DNA of 64,000 nucleotides, taken from contig NZ_LZJR01000086.1 of NCBI RefSeq assembly GCF_001667925.1, forward strand, positions 62,001-126,000, in the 5' to 3' direction. Origin of the DNA: Mycobacterium sp. E2479. Its GTDB lineage: Bacteria > Actinomycetota > Actinomycetes > Mycobacteriales > Mycobacteriaceae. This document shows positions 26,602 through 36,716 of the stretch, one piece after another. Each line of letters starts with the position of its first letter. Positions within the stretch are counted from its first letter, which is position 1. Made by a program: the position numbers and the translations under genes. The notes beneath the pieces were generated by a model. That model ran no database searches. It saw only the letters and a list, made by a program, of their open reading frames with translations, and was not told the DNA's origin.

Positions 26602-27039
26602 TCAGCGCGCGACAAGGATGTCGAGTTCTGGCGTGTCCGAGCCTGTCAGCCGTCGGTGCATGGCCCAGGCGATCCGGGCGCCCTGGATCTTCGCGCGTTC
26701 GGCGTTGGGTCCCCGGAACATCGCGTCGACGGTGTCAGTCCACATGGTCAGCCAGCGGACAAAATGACGGCTGCTCAACGGGACTCTTTGATGGACGCGG
26801 CGATGGGCGTGCAATGCGCTGCCTTTGTACAGGCCGGCGCGGAACAGCACAGTCTCCCAGAAGTCGGCCATCACCGGGATGTGCGATTCCAGACCTGTCA
26901 ACCGCAACTCCGTGAAGGGCTCGGCGAGGACGTCGTCGGCCATCACCCGGCCGTAGAACCGGCGCAGCAGCGCCTCCACGTCCGCGCGGACGCACACGTC
27001 GGAGACCGCATGGCCCACAGGGTTAGAGAGCTCACTCAT
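26602..27039 (-). CDS. Group III truncated haemoglobin
   Basis: A 145-residue globin of the truncated group III type. Marks seen are DVEALLRRFYGRVMADDVLA, the HIPVMADFWETVLF helix, and SRHFVRWLTMWTDTVDAMF, which contains the proximal His (F8) and the conserved Trp. Group III globins bind oxygen and ligands such as nitric oxide and are thought to act in peroxide or nitric oxide chemistry; they are absent from M. tuberculosis as far as I know. The ATG overlaps the end of the HTH regulator by 8 bp, so the two are probably co-transcribed and translationally coupled, a sign that the regulator senses the same ligand. Confidence 0.88.
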   Translation of the reverse strand: MSELSNPVGHAVSDVCVRADVEALLRRFYGRVMADDVLAEPFTELRLTGLESHIPVMADFWETVLFRAGLYKGSALHAHRRVHQRVPLSSRHFVRWLTMWTDTVDAMFRGPNAERAKIQGARIAWAMHRRLTGSDTPELDILVAR

Positions 27040-27775
27040 CCGTGATCACCCTGGCAAGACACAACTCGGGTTCGACGAAGGGCTCCAGCTCGGCTCGCAT
27101 CCCCGGCGCGGAGCCAACCGACTTTTGCGGACCTGCCAGGCCCCGCAGCAGCCCCCGGTGCAAGGCGCACGTCACCTCCGGGTGAGCACGGGCCAGATCA
27201 CGAACCGGGCAGCTGTGCAGGCGAATTGTCCGCTGGTTGCCGCGGGTCGATTTTTTGGTGGGAACCAACTCGGGACCGAATCCCATCCGGTCGAACACCG
27301 CCGTGATCGTCGCCGACCGCTCGTCAGCCGCCTCCCTCGATGCAGAACCGCCTGGAACATGTTGCCCCGCAGCGTCTTCGTGCGGACTCTCATCAGCGAT
27401 TCGCTCGGCCCATCGCCGACCGGCGGCTTCGGCGCGGCGACGCCGCTTGTCGGCGGTATCGCCGAGTTCAAATGCCAATATCTCGGCAAGCACCCGATAG
27501 TCCAGCCGCTCGCGCACCGCACGGTATCCGGTGCGGGGACGACCCACACCGGTGCGCGTGATCCGGGTACGTTCGACGAGTCCCTCACCGCACAGCGCGT
27601 CGAGATGGAAGCGCACCGTGGTCGTGTGCAGCCCGAGGCGAGCGGCGAGTTCGACTGCATCAACTGGTTCGTCGTGCGCACGCACCAGTTCGAGAACTCG
27701 CTGGCGCTGCCGGTTACGCCCCAAGCGATGCGATCGTCCGGCCTCGTCCTCGTGGTGCTCACCCAACGCATCCAT
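27032..27775 (-). CDS. HTH regulator with a C-terminal cysteine set (possible Fe-S or NO sensor)
   Basis: A 247-residue regulator. The N-terminal winged helix (about 22-75) reads RQRVLELVRAHDEPVDAVEL then GLHTTTVRFHLDALCGEGLV, of the ArsR/SufR-like type. The C-terminal part has cysteines in LHSCPVRDLARAHPEVTCAL and in EPELCLARV, a layout like SufR-type iron-sulfur regulators, although only three candidates are visible. Such proteins respond to oxygen, nitric oxide or Fe-S status. It is divergent from an Acg-type nitroreductase across an unusual operator (27798-27830) and is followed by the truncated haemoglobin gene. Fe-S binding is inference. The ATG sits close behind GAGAGG, so the exact start is uncertain. 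Confidence 0.78.
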   Translation of the reverse strand: MDALGEHHEDEAGRSHRLGRNRQRQRVLELVRAHDEPVDAVELAARLGLHTTTVRFHLDALCGEGLVERTRITRTGVGRPRTGYRAVRERLDYRVLAEILAFELGDTADKRRRRAEAAGRRWAERIADESPHEDAAGQHVPGGSASREAADERSATITAVFDRMGFGPELVPTKKSTRGNQRTIRLHSCPVRDLARAHPEVTCALHRGLLRGLAGPQKSVGSAPGMRAELEPFVEPELCLARVITDE

Positions 27776-27797
27776 CCTCTCGTCCGGTTGCCTAACA

Positions 27798-27830
27798 GCT
27801 ATTTAAAGGATATTATTCATTCATAATAGC
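27798..27830. promoter_or_regulatory. Operator between the HTH regulator and the nitroreductase (copy A)
   Basis: An AT-rich 33-bp element in GC-rich surroundings. It opens GCTATTTAAAGGATA, closes with AATAGC (the complement of its first six bases) and contains the inner inverted repeat TATTAT-TCATTC-ATAATA at 27811-27828. It lies 23 bp upstream of the regulator and 67 bp upstream of the nitroreductase, so one protein could control both. A second copy with 29 of 33 positions identical lies at 36392. Confidence 0.75.
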
Positions 27831-27896
27831 ACGGAAGGCCCGGGCCGTCTCCGGTAACGAACGACATTCGGGCAGTAGGGAAGCCGGAGGTGCGCC

Positions 27897-28877
27897 GTGT
27901 TGGACACGATGGTGGAAACCAAGGTCATGGTGAACGTGGTCCGGCTGGCCTGTCGCGCCCCGTCGCTGTACAACACCCAACCCTGGCTGTGGGTGGCCGA
28001 CGGCGATTGGCTGGACCTGTTTCTCGATGCGAGCCGTGTCGTGCACACGGATCGATCAATGCGAGAGGCCCACATCAGCTGTGGCGGGGCGCTCGAACAC
28101 CTCCGGGTGGCGATGGCGGCCGCGAGCTGGATTGCAGACGTCGAGCGATTTCCCGACTTGGGCAACCCTACGCACCTCGCGCGGGTGAAATTCGCCCCCG
28201 CAGACGAGGTGACCGACCGTCAGCGTAGCCGCGCCGACGCGATCCTGAAACGCCGGAGCGACCGGCTTCCGTTCCTCGCACCGATCGACTGGGAATCGTT
28301 TGAGACCGTGCTACGCGGCAGGATCGATACCAGCTCGGTGCGATTAGACGTATTACCGGAAGAGGTGCGTCCGCGCCTTGCCGAAGCCGCCGCATTCACC
28401 GAGTCGCTGCGCCTGTATGACTCCGCGTACCATCTCGAACTCGATTGGTGGACAGCGCCCTTCGAGGTATCGGAAGGCATACCTTATAGCTCCCTGGTTT
28501 CGGCGGCCGAATCGGATCGGGTAGGAGTCAATCGCCACTTTCCCTTCACCCGCAATCTGGACAGGCGCGCCGGGGTGACGCGGGATTTCTCGAAGATCTT
28601 GATGCTGTCCACCGACGATGACAGCCACGCCAACGCGTTTGCCTGCGGCGAGGTGCTCTCGCGTGTCCTACTGGAATGCACCATGGCCGGCTTGGCCACC
28701 TGTCCGGTGTCGCAACTGACGGAACTTTCGGTCAGCCGTGAACTGCTCGCGGCCCTCACGGATCACATCGACCTGCCCCAGGTCCTCGTCCGCGTGGGTA
28801 TCGCACCGGCTCTCGACGGCGCACCACCCCCCACGCCGCGGCGTGCGCTGGCCGACGTGTTGCGACTGGCGAGTTGA
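27897..28877 (+). CDS. Acg-type putative nitroreductase
   Basis: A 326-residue protein of the mycobacterial Acg family (Rv2032, Rv3127, Rv3131 type), recognised by RLACRAPSLYNTQPWLW, the SMREAHISCGGALEHLRVAM block, ILKRRSDRLPF and the C-terminal LLECTMAGLATCPVSQLTEL. The family has a nitroreductase fold but probably sequesters or uses FMN without classical nitroreduction; it is linked to hypoxia and nitrosative stress. The GTG at 27897 follows GGAGGTG by 4 bp. An ATG four codons later is the alternative. It is driven from the shared operator with the divergent HTH regulator. Confidence 0.9.
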   Translation: MLDTMVETKVMVNVVRLACRAPSLYNTQPWLWVADGDWLDLFLDASRVVHTDRSMREAHISCGGALEHLRVAMAAASWIADVERFPDLGNPTHLARVKFAPADEVTDRQRSRADAILKRRSDRLPFLAPIDWESFETVLRGRIDTSSVRLDVLPEEVRPRLAEAAAFTESLRLYDSAYHLELDWWTAPFEVSEGIPYSSLVSAAESDRVGVNRHFPFTRNLDRRAGVTRDFSKILMLSTDDDSHANAFACGEVLSRVLLECTMAGLATCPVSQLTELSVSRELLAALTDHIDLPQVLVRVGIAPALDGAPPPTPRRALADVLRLAS

Positions 28878-28966
28878 GTCTCGGCGGTGGCAGCGGCCAC
28901 TCCCGCTGAACCGCCCCGTTGACTACGGTGGTGAAGAGTCGCCGACAAACCGGTGAGGTGAATGCG

Positions 28967-31762
<2,796 letters not shown>

Positions 31763-31806
31763 TCCAAACCTCTGGCCGGACGAAATAATTCGATAAGGAG
31801 ACGCTC

Positions 31807-32133
31807 ATGGCGGACGGCATCTACCCGCAGGCCACCCAGGAGATCTACAACCGTCGCAAGAAACTCGCCCCGCACACCCACGAGGCGTTCGAAAAGTTTT
31901 CCCGCGCGGTGTTCGCCGAGGGCGCGCTACCGGAAAAAACCAAACAGCTCATTGCCGTCGCGGTGGCACACACCACCCAGTGCCCGTACTGCATCAAGGG
32001 CCACACCAAGCTCGCCCACCGCAAAGGCGCCAGCGACGAGGAGATCATGGAAGCCGTCTGGGGGGCCGCCGAAATGCGGGCCGGCGGTGCATACGCCCAC
32101 TCCACCCTGGCCCTCGAGGAACTCGCCAAATAG
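31807..32133 (+). CDS. AhpD-like / carboxymuconolactone decarboxylase family protein
   Basis: A 108-residue single-domain protein with the redox motif QCPYCIKGHTKLAH (CxxC plus His, about 58-71), the signature of AhpD-like alkylhydroperoxidase proteins. It probably reduces peroxides in a thiol-disulfide cycle. The ATG follows AAGGAG by 5 bp; a small inverted repeat CGAAATAATTCG (31781-31792) precedes it. It begins 45 bp after aconitase, and only 5 bp separate its stop from the enolase-superfamily gene, so an operon is likely. Confidence 0.88.
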   Translation: MADGIYPQATQEIYNRRKKLAPHTHEAFEKFSRAVFAEGALPEKTKQLIAVAVAHTTQCPYCIKGHTKLAHRKGASDEEIMEAVWGAAEMRAGGAYAHSTLALEELAK

Positions 32134-32138
32134 CACGC

Positions 32139-33260
32139 ATGCCTTTCCCCGCCGCAGTCATCGCCAAGATCGAGACGGTTCCACTGAGTATCCCGCTCAG
32201 GGCGGGCAGCACACCCGGAGCCTCCCTCTGGGGAGACGCGCTGTCGGCGGCAGACTCACTGCTCGTCAAGGTGACAACGCGCGACGGAGTGGAAGGCTGG
32301 GGCGAAGCGTTTGGTTTTCGTGCCGTCGATTCGGCCAAACTTGCCGTCGACGAACTGATTACCCCGCTGTGCATCGGCCAGGATGCCTCGCGGATCGGGA
32401 CCCTGATGCTGGGGGTTCAAAAGAAGCTGCACGTTTTCGGGCGCGGCGGCGCCTTGACCTATGGGCTCTCGGCGGTGGACATCGCCTTGTGGGACATCGC
32501 CGGTAAACTCGCCGATGCTCCCGTGTCTGTGCTCCTCGGTGGCGGAGCAGCCAGCTTGCCTTGCTATGCGAGCCTGGCCTGCTATTCCGATCCCTCACTG
32601 GTCCGCGTCGTGGTTCGACAGGCGATCGACGCCGGCTTCCGCGTAATCAAGCTGCACGAAGCGGGTATGTCGGCAATACGCGCGGCCCGCGAGGAAGCCG
32701 GCCCCGACATCGAGCTCATCGTGGACGCGGGCTGCCCCTGGACCTTGGCCGAAGCCGGTGCTGTCGCCGAAGAACTCAGGGCGCTGCGACTCAAGTTTCT
32801 CGAGGAGCCCCTGTGGCCGCCGGAGAATTTCGACGGTCTGGCCGAACTGCGACGAACCACGGGCATCCCAATCTCGTCCGGCGAAAACGTTTCCACCCTA
32901 ATGGAATTCGAGCGAATGCTGGCCGTGGGGGCCGTGGACTTCGTTCAACCGAGCCCGGCCAAGATGGGAGGCATCAGCGAGTTGTGCAAGGTCTTTCCGC
33001 TAGCGGCCGTCCACAACATCCCGGTGATGACGCACTCCTTCTACGACGGCCCCGGGTTACTCGCGGCGCTTCATGCGACGGCTGCGCTGGGCAGCGCCGA
33101 CTCCATGATCGAGTGGCGCCGGTTCGGTCTGGAAGCGTCCATCTACGGCGACGCCCTCGCGCCGAGGGAAGGCCGGATTTCCGTCCCGCGGGGACCGGGA
33201 CTGGGAATCGAGCCCGATCCCGACGTTGTGAGCGCTTACCGCCGGCGAACGAAGCCATGA
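32139..33260 (+). CDS. Enolase-superfamily enzyme (mandelate racemase / muconate lactonizing type)
   Basis: A 373-residue protein with the mandelate racemase/muconate lactonizing layout: an N-terminal capping domain, then a barrel with the VIKLHE lysine motif, metal ligands in ELIVDAGCPW, FLEEPLWPPEN and ISSGENVS, and the C-terminal VMTHSFYDGPGLLAA histidine block. Members abstract the proton alpha to a carboxylate; substrates include sugar acids, dipeptides and muconates, and the sequence does not tell which. The frame is open further upstream inside the AhpD-like gene, but ATG 32139, 6 bp after that stop, is the natural start (MPFPAAVIAKIETVPL). Confidence 0.85.
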   Translation: MPFPAAVIAKIETVPLSIPLRAGSTPGASLWGDALSAADSLLVKVTTRDGVEGWGEAFGFRAVDSAKLAVDELITPLCIGQDASRIGTLMLGVQKKLHVFGRGGALTYGLSAVDIALWDIAGKLADAPVSVLLGGGAASLPCYASLACYSDPSLVRVVVRQAIDAGFRVIKLHEAGMSAIRAAREEAGPDIELIVDAGCPWTLAEAGAVAEELRALRLKFLEEPLWPPENFDGLAELRRTTGIPISSGENVSTLMEFERMLAVGAVDFVQPSPAKMGGISELCKVFPLAAVHNIPVMTHSFYDGPGLLAALHATAALGSADSMIEWRRFGLEASIYGDALAPREGRISVPRGPGLGIEPDPDVVSAYRRRTKP

Positions 33261-33315
33261 CGATGGTCCGTCACGAGGGATCGCTCCGACCAACGCGCGA
33301 GCTGACGGCCTAGAG

Positions 33316-33339
33316 TTTACACAAACAAGGTTGTATAAA
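33316..33339. promoter_or_regulatory. Inverted repeat before the OsmC/Ohr gene, OhrR-like operator
   Basis: TTTACACAA, spacer ACAAGG, TTGTATAAA: arms match at 8 of 9 positions. It lies 33 bp upstream of the OsmC/Ohr gene. The TACA...TGTA character resembles operators of MarR-type OhrR repressors, which control ohr genes in response to organic peroxides. No ohrR gene is in the window. Confidence 0.55.
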
Positions 33340-33371
33340 TACCTAATAAGCATAAGAAGGGATCGCCGAAT

Positions 33372-33827
33372 ATGAGCATCGCGGAACGGGCAGCGCGGAC
33401 CACATGGGAAGGCACCCTGGCGTCGGGCGAAGGCAAGTTGTCGCAGGGCAGCAGTGGAGCCCTGGACGGCCTGCCGCTGACTTGGGCCTCCCGCACCGAG
33501 CAACCCGGCGGCAAGACCAGCCCGGAAGAACTGGCCGCGGCGGCGCACTCGTCGTGCTTCTCGATGGCGTTGGCCTTGAAATTGGGCGAGAACCAGACTC
33601 CGCCACAGCGCCTCGAGGTCACCGCCACCGTGACCCTGGACGCGGTCGATAAAGTTCCGACGATCACCACGTCGCAATTGAAGGTAAGGGCAAGCGTTGC
33701 CGGGCTGGATGCCGAATCTTTTGCCGCCGTGGTCGATCAGGCCGCCGCTCTGTGTCCGGTATCGCGATTGTTCGCCGGTGCGACGATCAGTGTCGACGCC
33801 GCGCTCGATCAGACGGCACCCGACTGA
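33372..33827 (+). CDS. OsmC/Ohr family peroxidase
   Basis: A 151-residue OsmC-type protein. The two redox cysteines are in AAAAHSSCFSMALALKLG (about 60) and VDQAAALCPVSRLFAGAT (about 125). The family reduces organic hydroperoxides at the expense of dihydrolipoyl or other thiols. The N-terminal TWEGTLASGEGKLSQGSSG block is typical. AAGAAGGG precedes the ATG by 8 bp. It is followed after 16 bp by the second hemerythrin-like gene, probably in one transcript controlled from the inverted repeat just upstream. Confidence 0.9.
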   Translation: MSIAERAARTTWEGTLASGEGKLSQGSSGALDGLPLTWASRTEQPGGKTSPEELAAAAHSSCFSMALALKLGENQTPPQRLEVTATVTLDAVDKVPTITTSQLKVRASVAGLDAESFAAVVDQAAALCPVSRLFAGATISVDAALDQTAPD

Positions 33828-33843
33828 CGCGGAGGAGACACCA

Positions 33844-34317
33844 ATGGCCAGCCTGACGCTATCTACCGAGCTGACACGAGAACACCACGAAATCGATGAT
33901 GCGATAAAGGGTTTCATCGAAAAACTTGACTGCGGCAGCCTGCAGCGCGAACTATTGACCGACACCCTCGAAGCGCTGCGCCGGCACATCTACCTCGAGG
34001 AGGTCTTCCTGTTCCCGCCGCTTCGGGAGGGCGGGATCGTGATGCCGATCTTCGTGATGATGCGCGAGCACGGTGAGCTGTGGCACACCATGGGCACGCT
34101 GACGGACCTGCTTGCTGACGGGAACGACAGTCAGCGACTGAGGGATACCTGCACCCAACTGCTGGATCAACTTCACCAGCACAACTCCAAGGAGGAGCCG
34201 GTCATCTACCCGAACGCCGACACCGACCTGCCGCCGCAAACGAGTGCGGAGCTGACCCGGTTCATCGAAACCGGGCGCACTCCCGAGGGATGGGTGTGCC
34301 AACAGGCGAGCGCGTGA
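33844..34317 (+). CDS. Hemerythrin-like HHE-domain protein (copy 2)
   Basis: A 157-residue paralogue of the protein encoded at 26007. Metal-binding stretches are LTREHHEIDDAIKGFIE, RRHIYLEEVFLFPPL, MREHGELWHTMG and HQHNSKEEPVIYPNADTD. The C terminus GRTPEGWVCQQAS is nearly the same as in copy 1, so they arose by duplication. GGAGGAG precedes the ATG by 6 bp. It follows the OsmC gene by 16 bp, placing a probable di-iron gas- or iron-binding protein in a peroxide-response unit. A broken ferredoxin gene follows it. Confidence 0.88.
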   Translation: MASLTLSTELTREHHEIDDAIKGFIEKLDCGSLQRELLTDTLEALRRHIYLEEVFLFPPLREGGIVMPIFVMMREHGELWHTMGTLTDLLADGNDSQRLRDTCTQLLDQLHQHNSKEEPVIYPNADTDLPPQTSAELTRFIETGRTPEGWVCQQASA

Positions 34318-34375
34318 GGTTTCTGGTCTGACGGTCTATCCGACGAGCTGCCGAAGTATCGAAGGAGGATGCTCG

Positions 34376-34574
34376 ATGCGCGTGCTGGTGGAAATGCGAG
34401 CGTTGTGAGGGCGGTGCCCGTCTGTGTGAACATTGCGCCCGAGGTGTTCGAGCTCGACGATGACGAGTAAACCGTCGTCTTGACCGACCCGATCACCGTC
34501 ATCAGGAACCGCTTGCCGAGCGGGCGGCGCGTGCCCTCGCGCGGCGACATCCCGCGAAGATCAGCAGCAGCTAG
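34376..34574 (+). pseudogene. Decayed 3Fe-4S type ferredoxin gene
   Basis: Pieces of a small actinobacterial ferredoxin are recognisable but broken. An ATG at 34376 with GAAGGAGG upstream reads MRVLV and soon stops. In another frame VCVNIAPEVFELDDDE appears, then a TAA (34468-34470) where intact relatives have Tyr, and the same frame continues TVVLTDPI. Further on, AERAARALARR in one frame and an ACPR fragment in another recall the C-terminal cysteine helix. At least one frameshift and one stop are needed to explain this. Intact relatives serve as electron donors to cytochrome P450s or similar oxygenases; none is encoded nearby, which may be why the gene decayed. Sequencing error could mimic a frameshift but not all of these lesions. 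Confidence 0.75.
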
Positions 34575-34724
34575 TCTCGTCAGCCTACGAACCTCTGACT
34601 CGAAGGGGCCGCAGGCGATCTCGGCTCCATTCGAATCACATTGATAACAGGAGTATTTGGGCTATCAAGGCTCCTTTTCTGCGTGACGCATCATAGCCAC
34701 ACGGTCTGCGGAGGCGCGACGTGG

Positions 34725-36143
34725 TTAGACGTTGGCGACGAGTGACAGCCCTCGACGGCCATGTATTCGTTTGCGTTGCTTGCTGATCGCTACCAGACGT
34801 GCCACCGCCTGTTCGATTCCGCGAGCCAACGCATCAATGTCGGATACGGCTTCGTAGTCTGCGAGGACGCCAAAAAACAGGTCCTCGGCATAGCTCAGCA
34901 TTGCCACCCCGGTTCGCAATTGCATCGCAATCGGCGGGACCGGGAACACACTGACCACCGGCCGGTCCATGAGTCGCAGTGGCTGACGGGGCCCGGGGAC
35001 GTTCGTTGCGAGGGTGGTCACGCCGCGCTGCGGTAGCTGGATCAACAACCGGACCGCCCATGCGGTCAGGGGAAATGGAATGCGATTGGCCATCGACACG
35101 AATGCATGACCCGCCTGCCGCTGGCCGTTTGACTTCGTACGGTCCAAGCGGGAATGGACGGTCCGCAGCCGCTCTATCGGGTGCTCCTCGTCGACCGGTA
35201 GGTAGGGCAGCATCACCGATACGCGGTTATCCGTCTTGTCCAACGCCTCGGCAGTCCGCATCGACACCGGCACCAGCGCGCGAAGCGCATCCGGAAGCGG
35301 CTCTTCGCCCCTCTGCACAAGGGTGTTGCGGTAGCTCTCCGTGATTGCGGTCAGCGCAACGTCATTGATGGTGACATCGAAGGTTGCGCACACCTGCGCG
35401 ACGTCGGCGAGGGGCACCCGCGCGACGCCGTAGCGGCGCAGCGTGGTTATCGGTCCGTTGAGGGACGTCGTTGTGGGGCGTAGCAAGCCGGCGGCGATCT
35501 GCGCGGCACCCAGGGCCGTGCGGGCGGCGGTGGCCGTCATGGCGGTCGTCGTATGCCACACTCCACCCAGTATGTTCCGTGGGTTGAAGCCCGGCATGGT
35601 CCGTGAGATTCGTTGCGCTTCAGATTCTTTAGTGGCGTGGATAGAGCTTAAGAAGCTCTCATGGGTGCCGCTGGGATCGGGGTCGCACAGCCCGACAAGC
35701 ATGTGGGTGGCCGCGATTCCGTCGGCCATGCAGTGGTGAATCTTGGTGAGCATCGCCCACCGGTTTTCGCTGAGCCCTTCGATGATCCAGATTTCCCACA
35801 GCGGACGATCCCGGTCGAGGCGCCGGGAAATCACGTCGGCAGCCAGCTGGAACAACTCCCGGTCATCGCCGGGCCGCGGCAGCGCGATGTGCCGTACGTG
35901 ACGGCCCAGGTCGAAGTCCGGATCGTCCACCCATTCGGGTGCACCGAGGTCGAAGGGACGAGTGCGCAGGCGCTGTCCGAATCGGGGGCACATCCGGACC
36001 CGTTGAGCAAGAGTCGCCATCAGCGCCTCACGGTCTGGGATCGGCCCCCCGATGACCGCCAGGCCGCCGATCGCCAAACTCACGTGCCGGTCCGCGTCCT
36101 CCGCCTTCAGAAAGCCGGCGTCAAGCGTTGTCAGTTGATCCAC
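34725..36143 (-). CDS. Wax ester synthase / diacylglycerol acyltransferase (Tgs family)
   Basis: A 472-residue WS/DGAT enzyme, the usual length. The active-site motif HHxxxDG appears as IHHCMADGIAATHML near residue 134. VDQLTTLDAGFLKAEDADRH opens the protein, and ATNVPGPRQPLRLMDRPV is the conserved C-terminal block. It makes triacylglycerol or wax esters from acyl-CoA at the inner membrane or lipid droplets, the carbon store of dormant mycobacteria. The frame is open a little upstream, but GTG 36143 is preceded by GGGAGG at 8 bp. A DosR-like box lies about 70 bp upstream and the copy B operator about 250 bp upstream, consistent with hypoxia or nitric oxide control. Confidence 0.9.
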   Translation of the reverse strand: MDQLTTLDAGFLKAEDADRHVSLAIGGLAVIGGPIPDREALMATLAQRVRMCPRFGQRLRTRPFDLGAPEWVDDPDFDLGRHVRHIALPRPGDDRELFQLAADVISRRLDRDRPLWEIWIIEGLSENRWAMLTKIHHCMADGIAATHMLVGLCDPDPSGTHESFLSSIHATKESEAQRISRTMPGFNPRNILGGVWHTTTAMTATAARTALGAAQIAAGLLRPTTTSLNGPITTLRRYGVARVPLADVAQVCATFDVTINDVALTAITESYRNTLVQRGEEPLPDALRALVPVSMRTAEALDKTDNRVSVMLPYLPVDEEHPIERLRTVHSRLDRTKSNGQRQAGHAFVSMANRIPFPLTAWAVRLLIQLPQRGVTTLATNVPGPRQPLRLMDRPVVSVFPVPPIAMQLRTGVAMLSYAEDLFFGVLADYEAVSDIDALARGIEQAVARLVAISKQRKRIHGRRGLSLVANV

Positions 36144-36212
36144 GGCCGCCACCTCCCAACTTATCTGCAACTAGTGGTAACACCAATCTTCCGTCGCCCG
36201 TCGCCGTGACAC

Positions 36213-36232
36213 CAGGGCCAAAAGTCCCCGAA
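36213..36232 (-). promoter_or_regulatory. DosR-like box upstream of the Tgs gene
   Basis: On the minus strand the site reads TCGGGGACTTTTGGCCCTGG. It agrees at 14 of 20 positions with the DosR palindrome I remember (TTSGGGACTWWAGTCCCSAA), including the GGGACT core and CCC. It lies 70-89 bp before the Tgs start, a normal activator distance. DosR controls tgs1 in M. tuberculosis. Confidence 0.55.
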
Positions 36233-36391
36233 GTCGAGGCGCTCGTGCACCCGGCAGCGTCAGACAACTTCATGTTCCGTGACTCAAAGGCGGTCTGGCG
36301 CTGTGCATTAAGCATCAACGCCATCGGGTCAGACGGTGCTGTCACCATCGTGGCCTTGTCATCCCGAGCGACCTTTCTCCAGTTGCTCCGC

Positions 36392-36423
36392 GCTATTTAA
36401 AGGATACTATTCATTTATAATGG
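36392..36423. promoter_or_regulatory. Second copy of the regulator/nitroreductase operator (copy B) with a -10 box
   Basis: GCTATTTAAAGGATACTATT followed by CATTTATAAT and GG. It is identical at 29 of 33 aligned positions to the element at 27798. It contains TATAAT at 36416-36421, a perfect -10, reading rightwards. On the right the first ATG is 36427, opening only a 27-codon frame; on the left the Tgs gene starts about 250 bp away. The strong conservation in otherwise unrelated DNA indicates binding by the same regulator. Confidence 0.7.
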
Positions 36424-36716
36424 GGTATGCGCAAGAGGAGGTCGGTCACACCGGAAGCCGGACGCAGTCGTGTTCGATACGCGGCCGACCGCCGAAATCA
36501 GGGTGGGTGACGGATAGTGCGCTCTTTCATGAGATCTCGGAGGCGGGCGATTCTTCGGAGGTACTTGCGCAAGGCGTGGCGATGAACCCCGGGACCGGCA
36601 CCGAACCGGCCTGCCTACGTTCTCAATCCTTGGGATCCCAGCGCTGCCGTCCGCACTGGCGATGACACCTTGCGTGGCGGTATACACATTCAGGTATCCG
36701 AGAGGCCTCACGTGAT
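36424..36716. other. Non-coding or decayed stretch right of operator copy B
   Basis: About 290 bp with a strong-looking promoter pointing into it but no convincing gene. The leaderless-like ATG at 36427 opens a frame of 27 codons (MRKRRSVTPEAGRSR...) ending at 36510; an overlapping longer frame has no domain I recognise. It may be a small peptide, an RNA, or the remnant of a deleted gene that the operator once served. Confidence 0.4.

Noticed and set aside
34600..34660. A TTCGAATC stretch resembling a tRNA T-loop or att site
   Set aside because: No cloverleaf, acceptor stem or integrase gene accompanies it.
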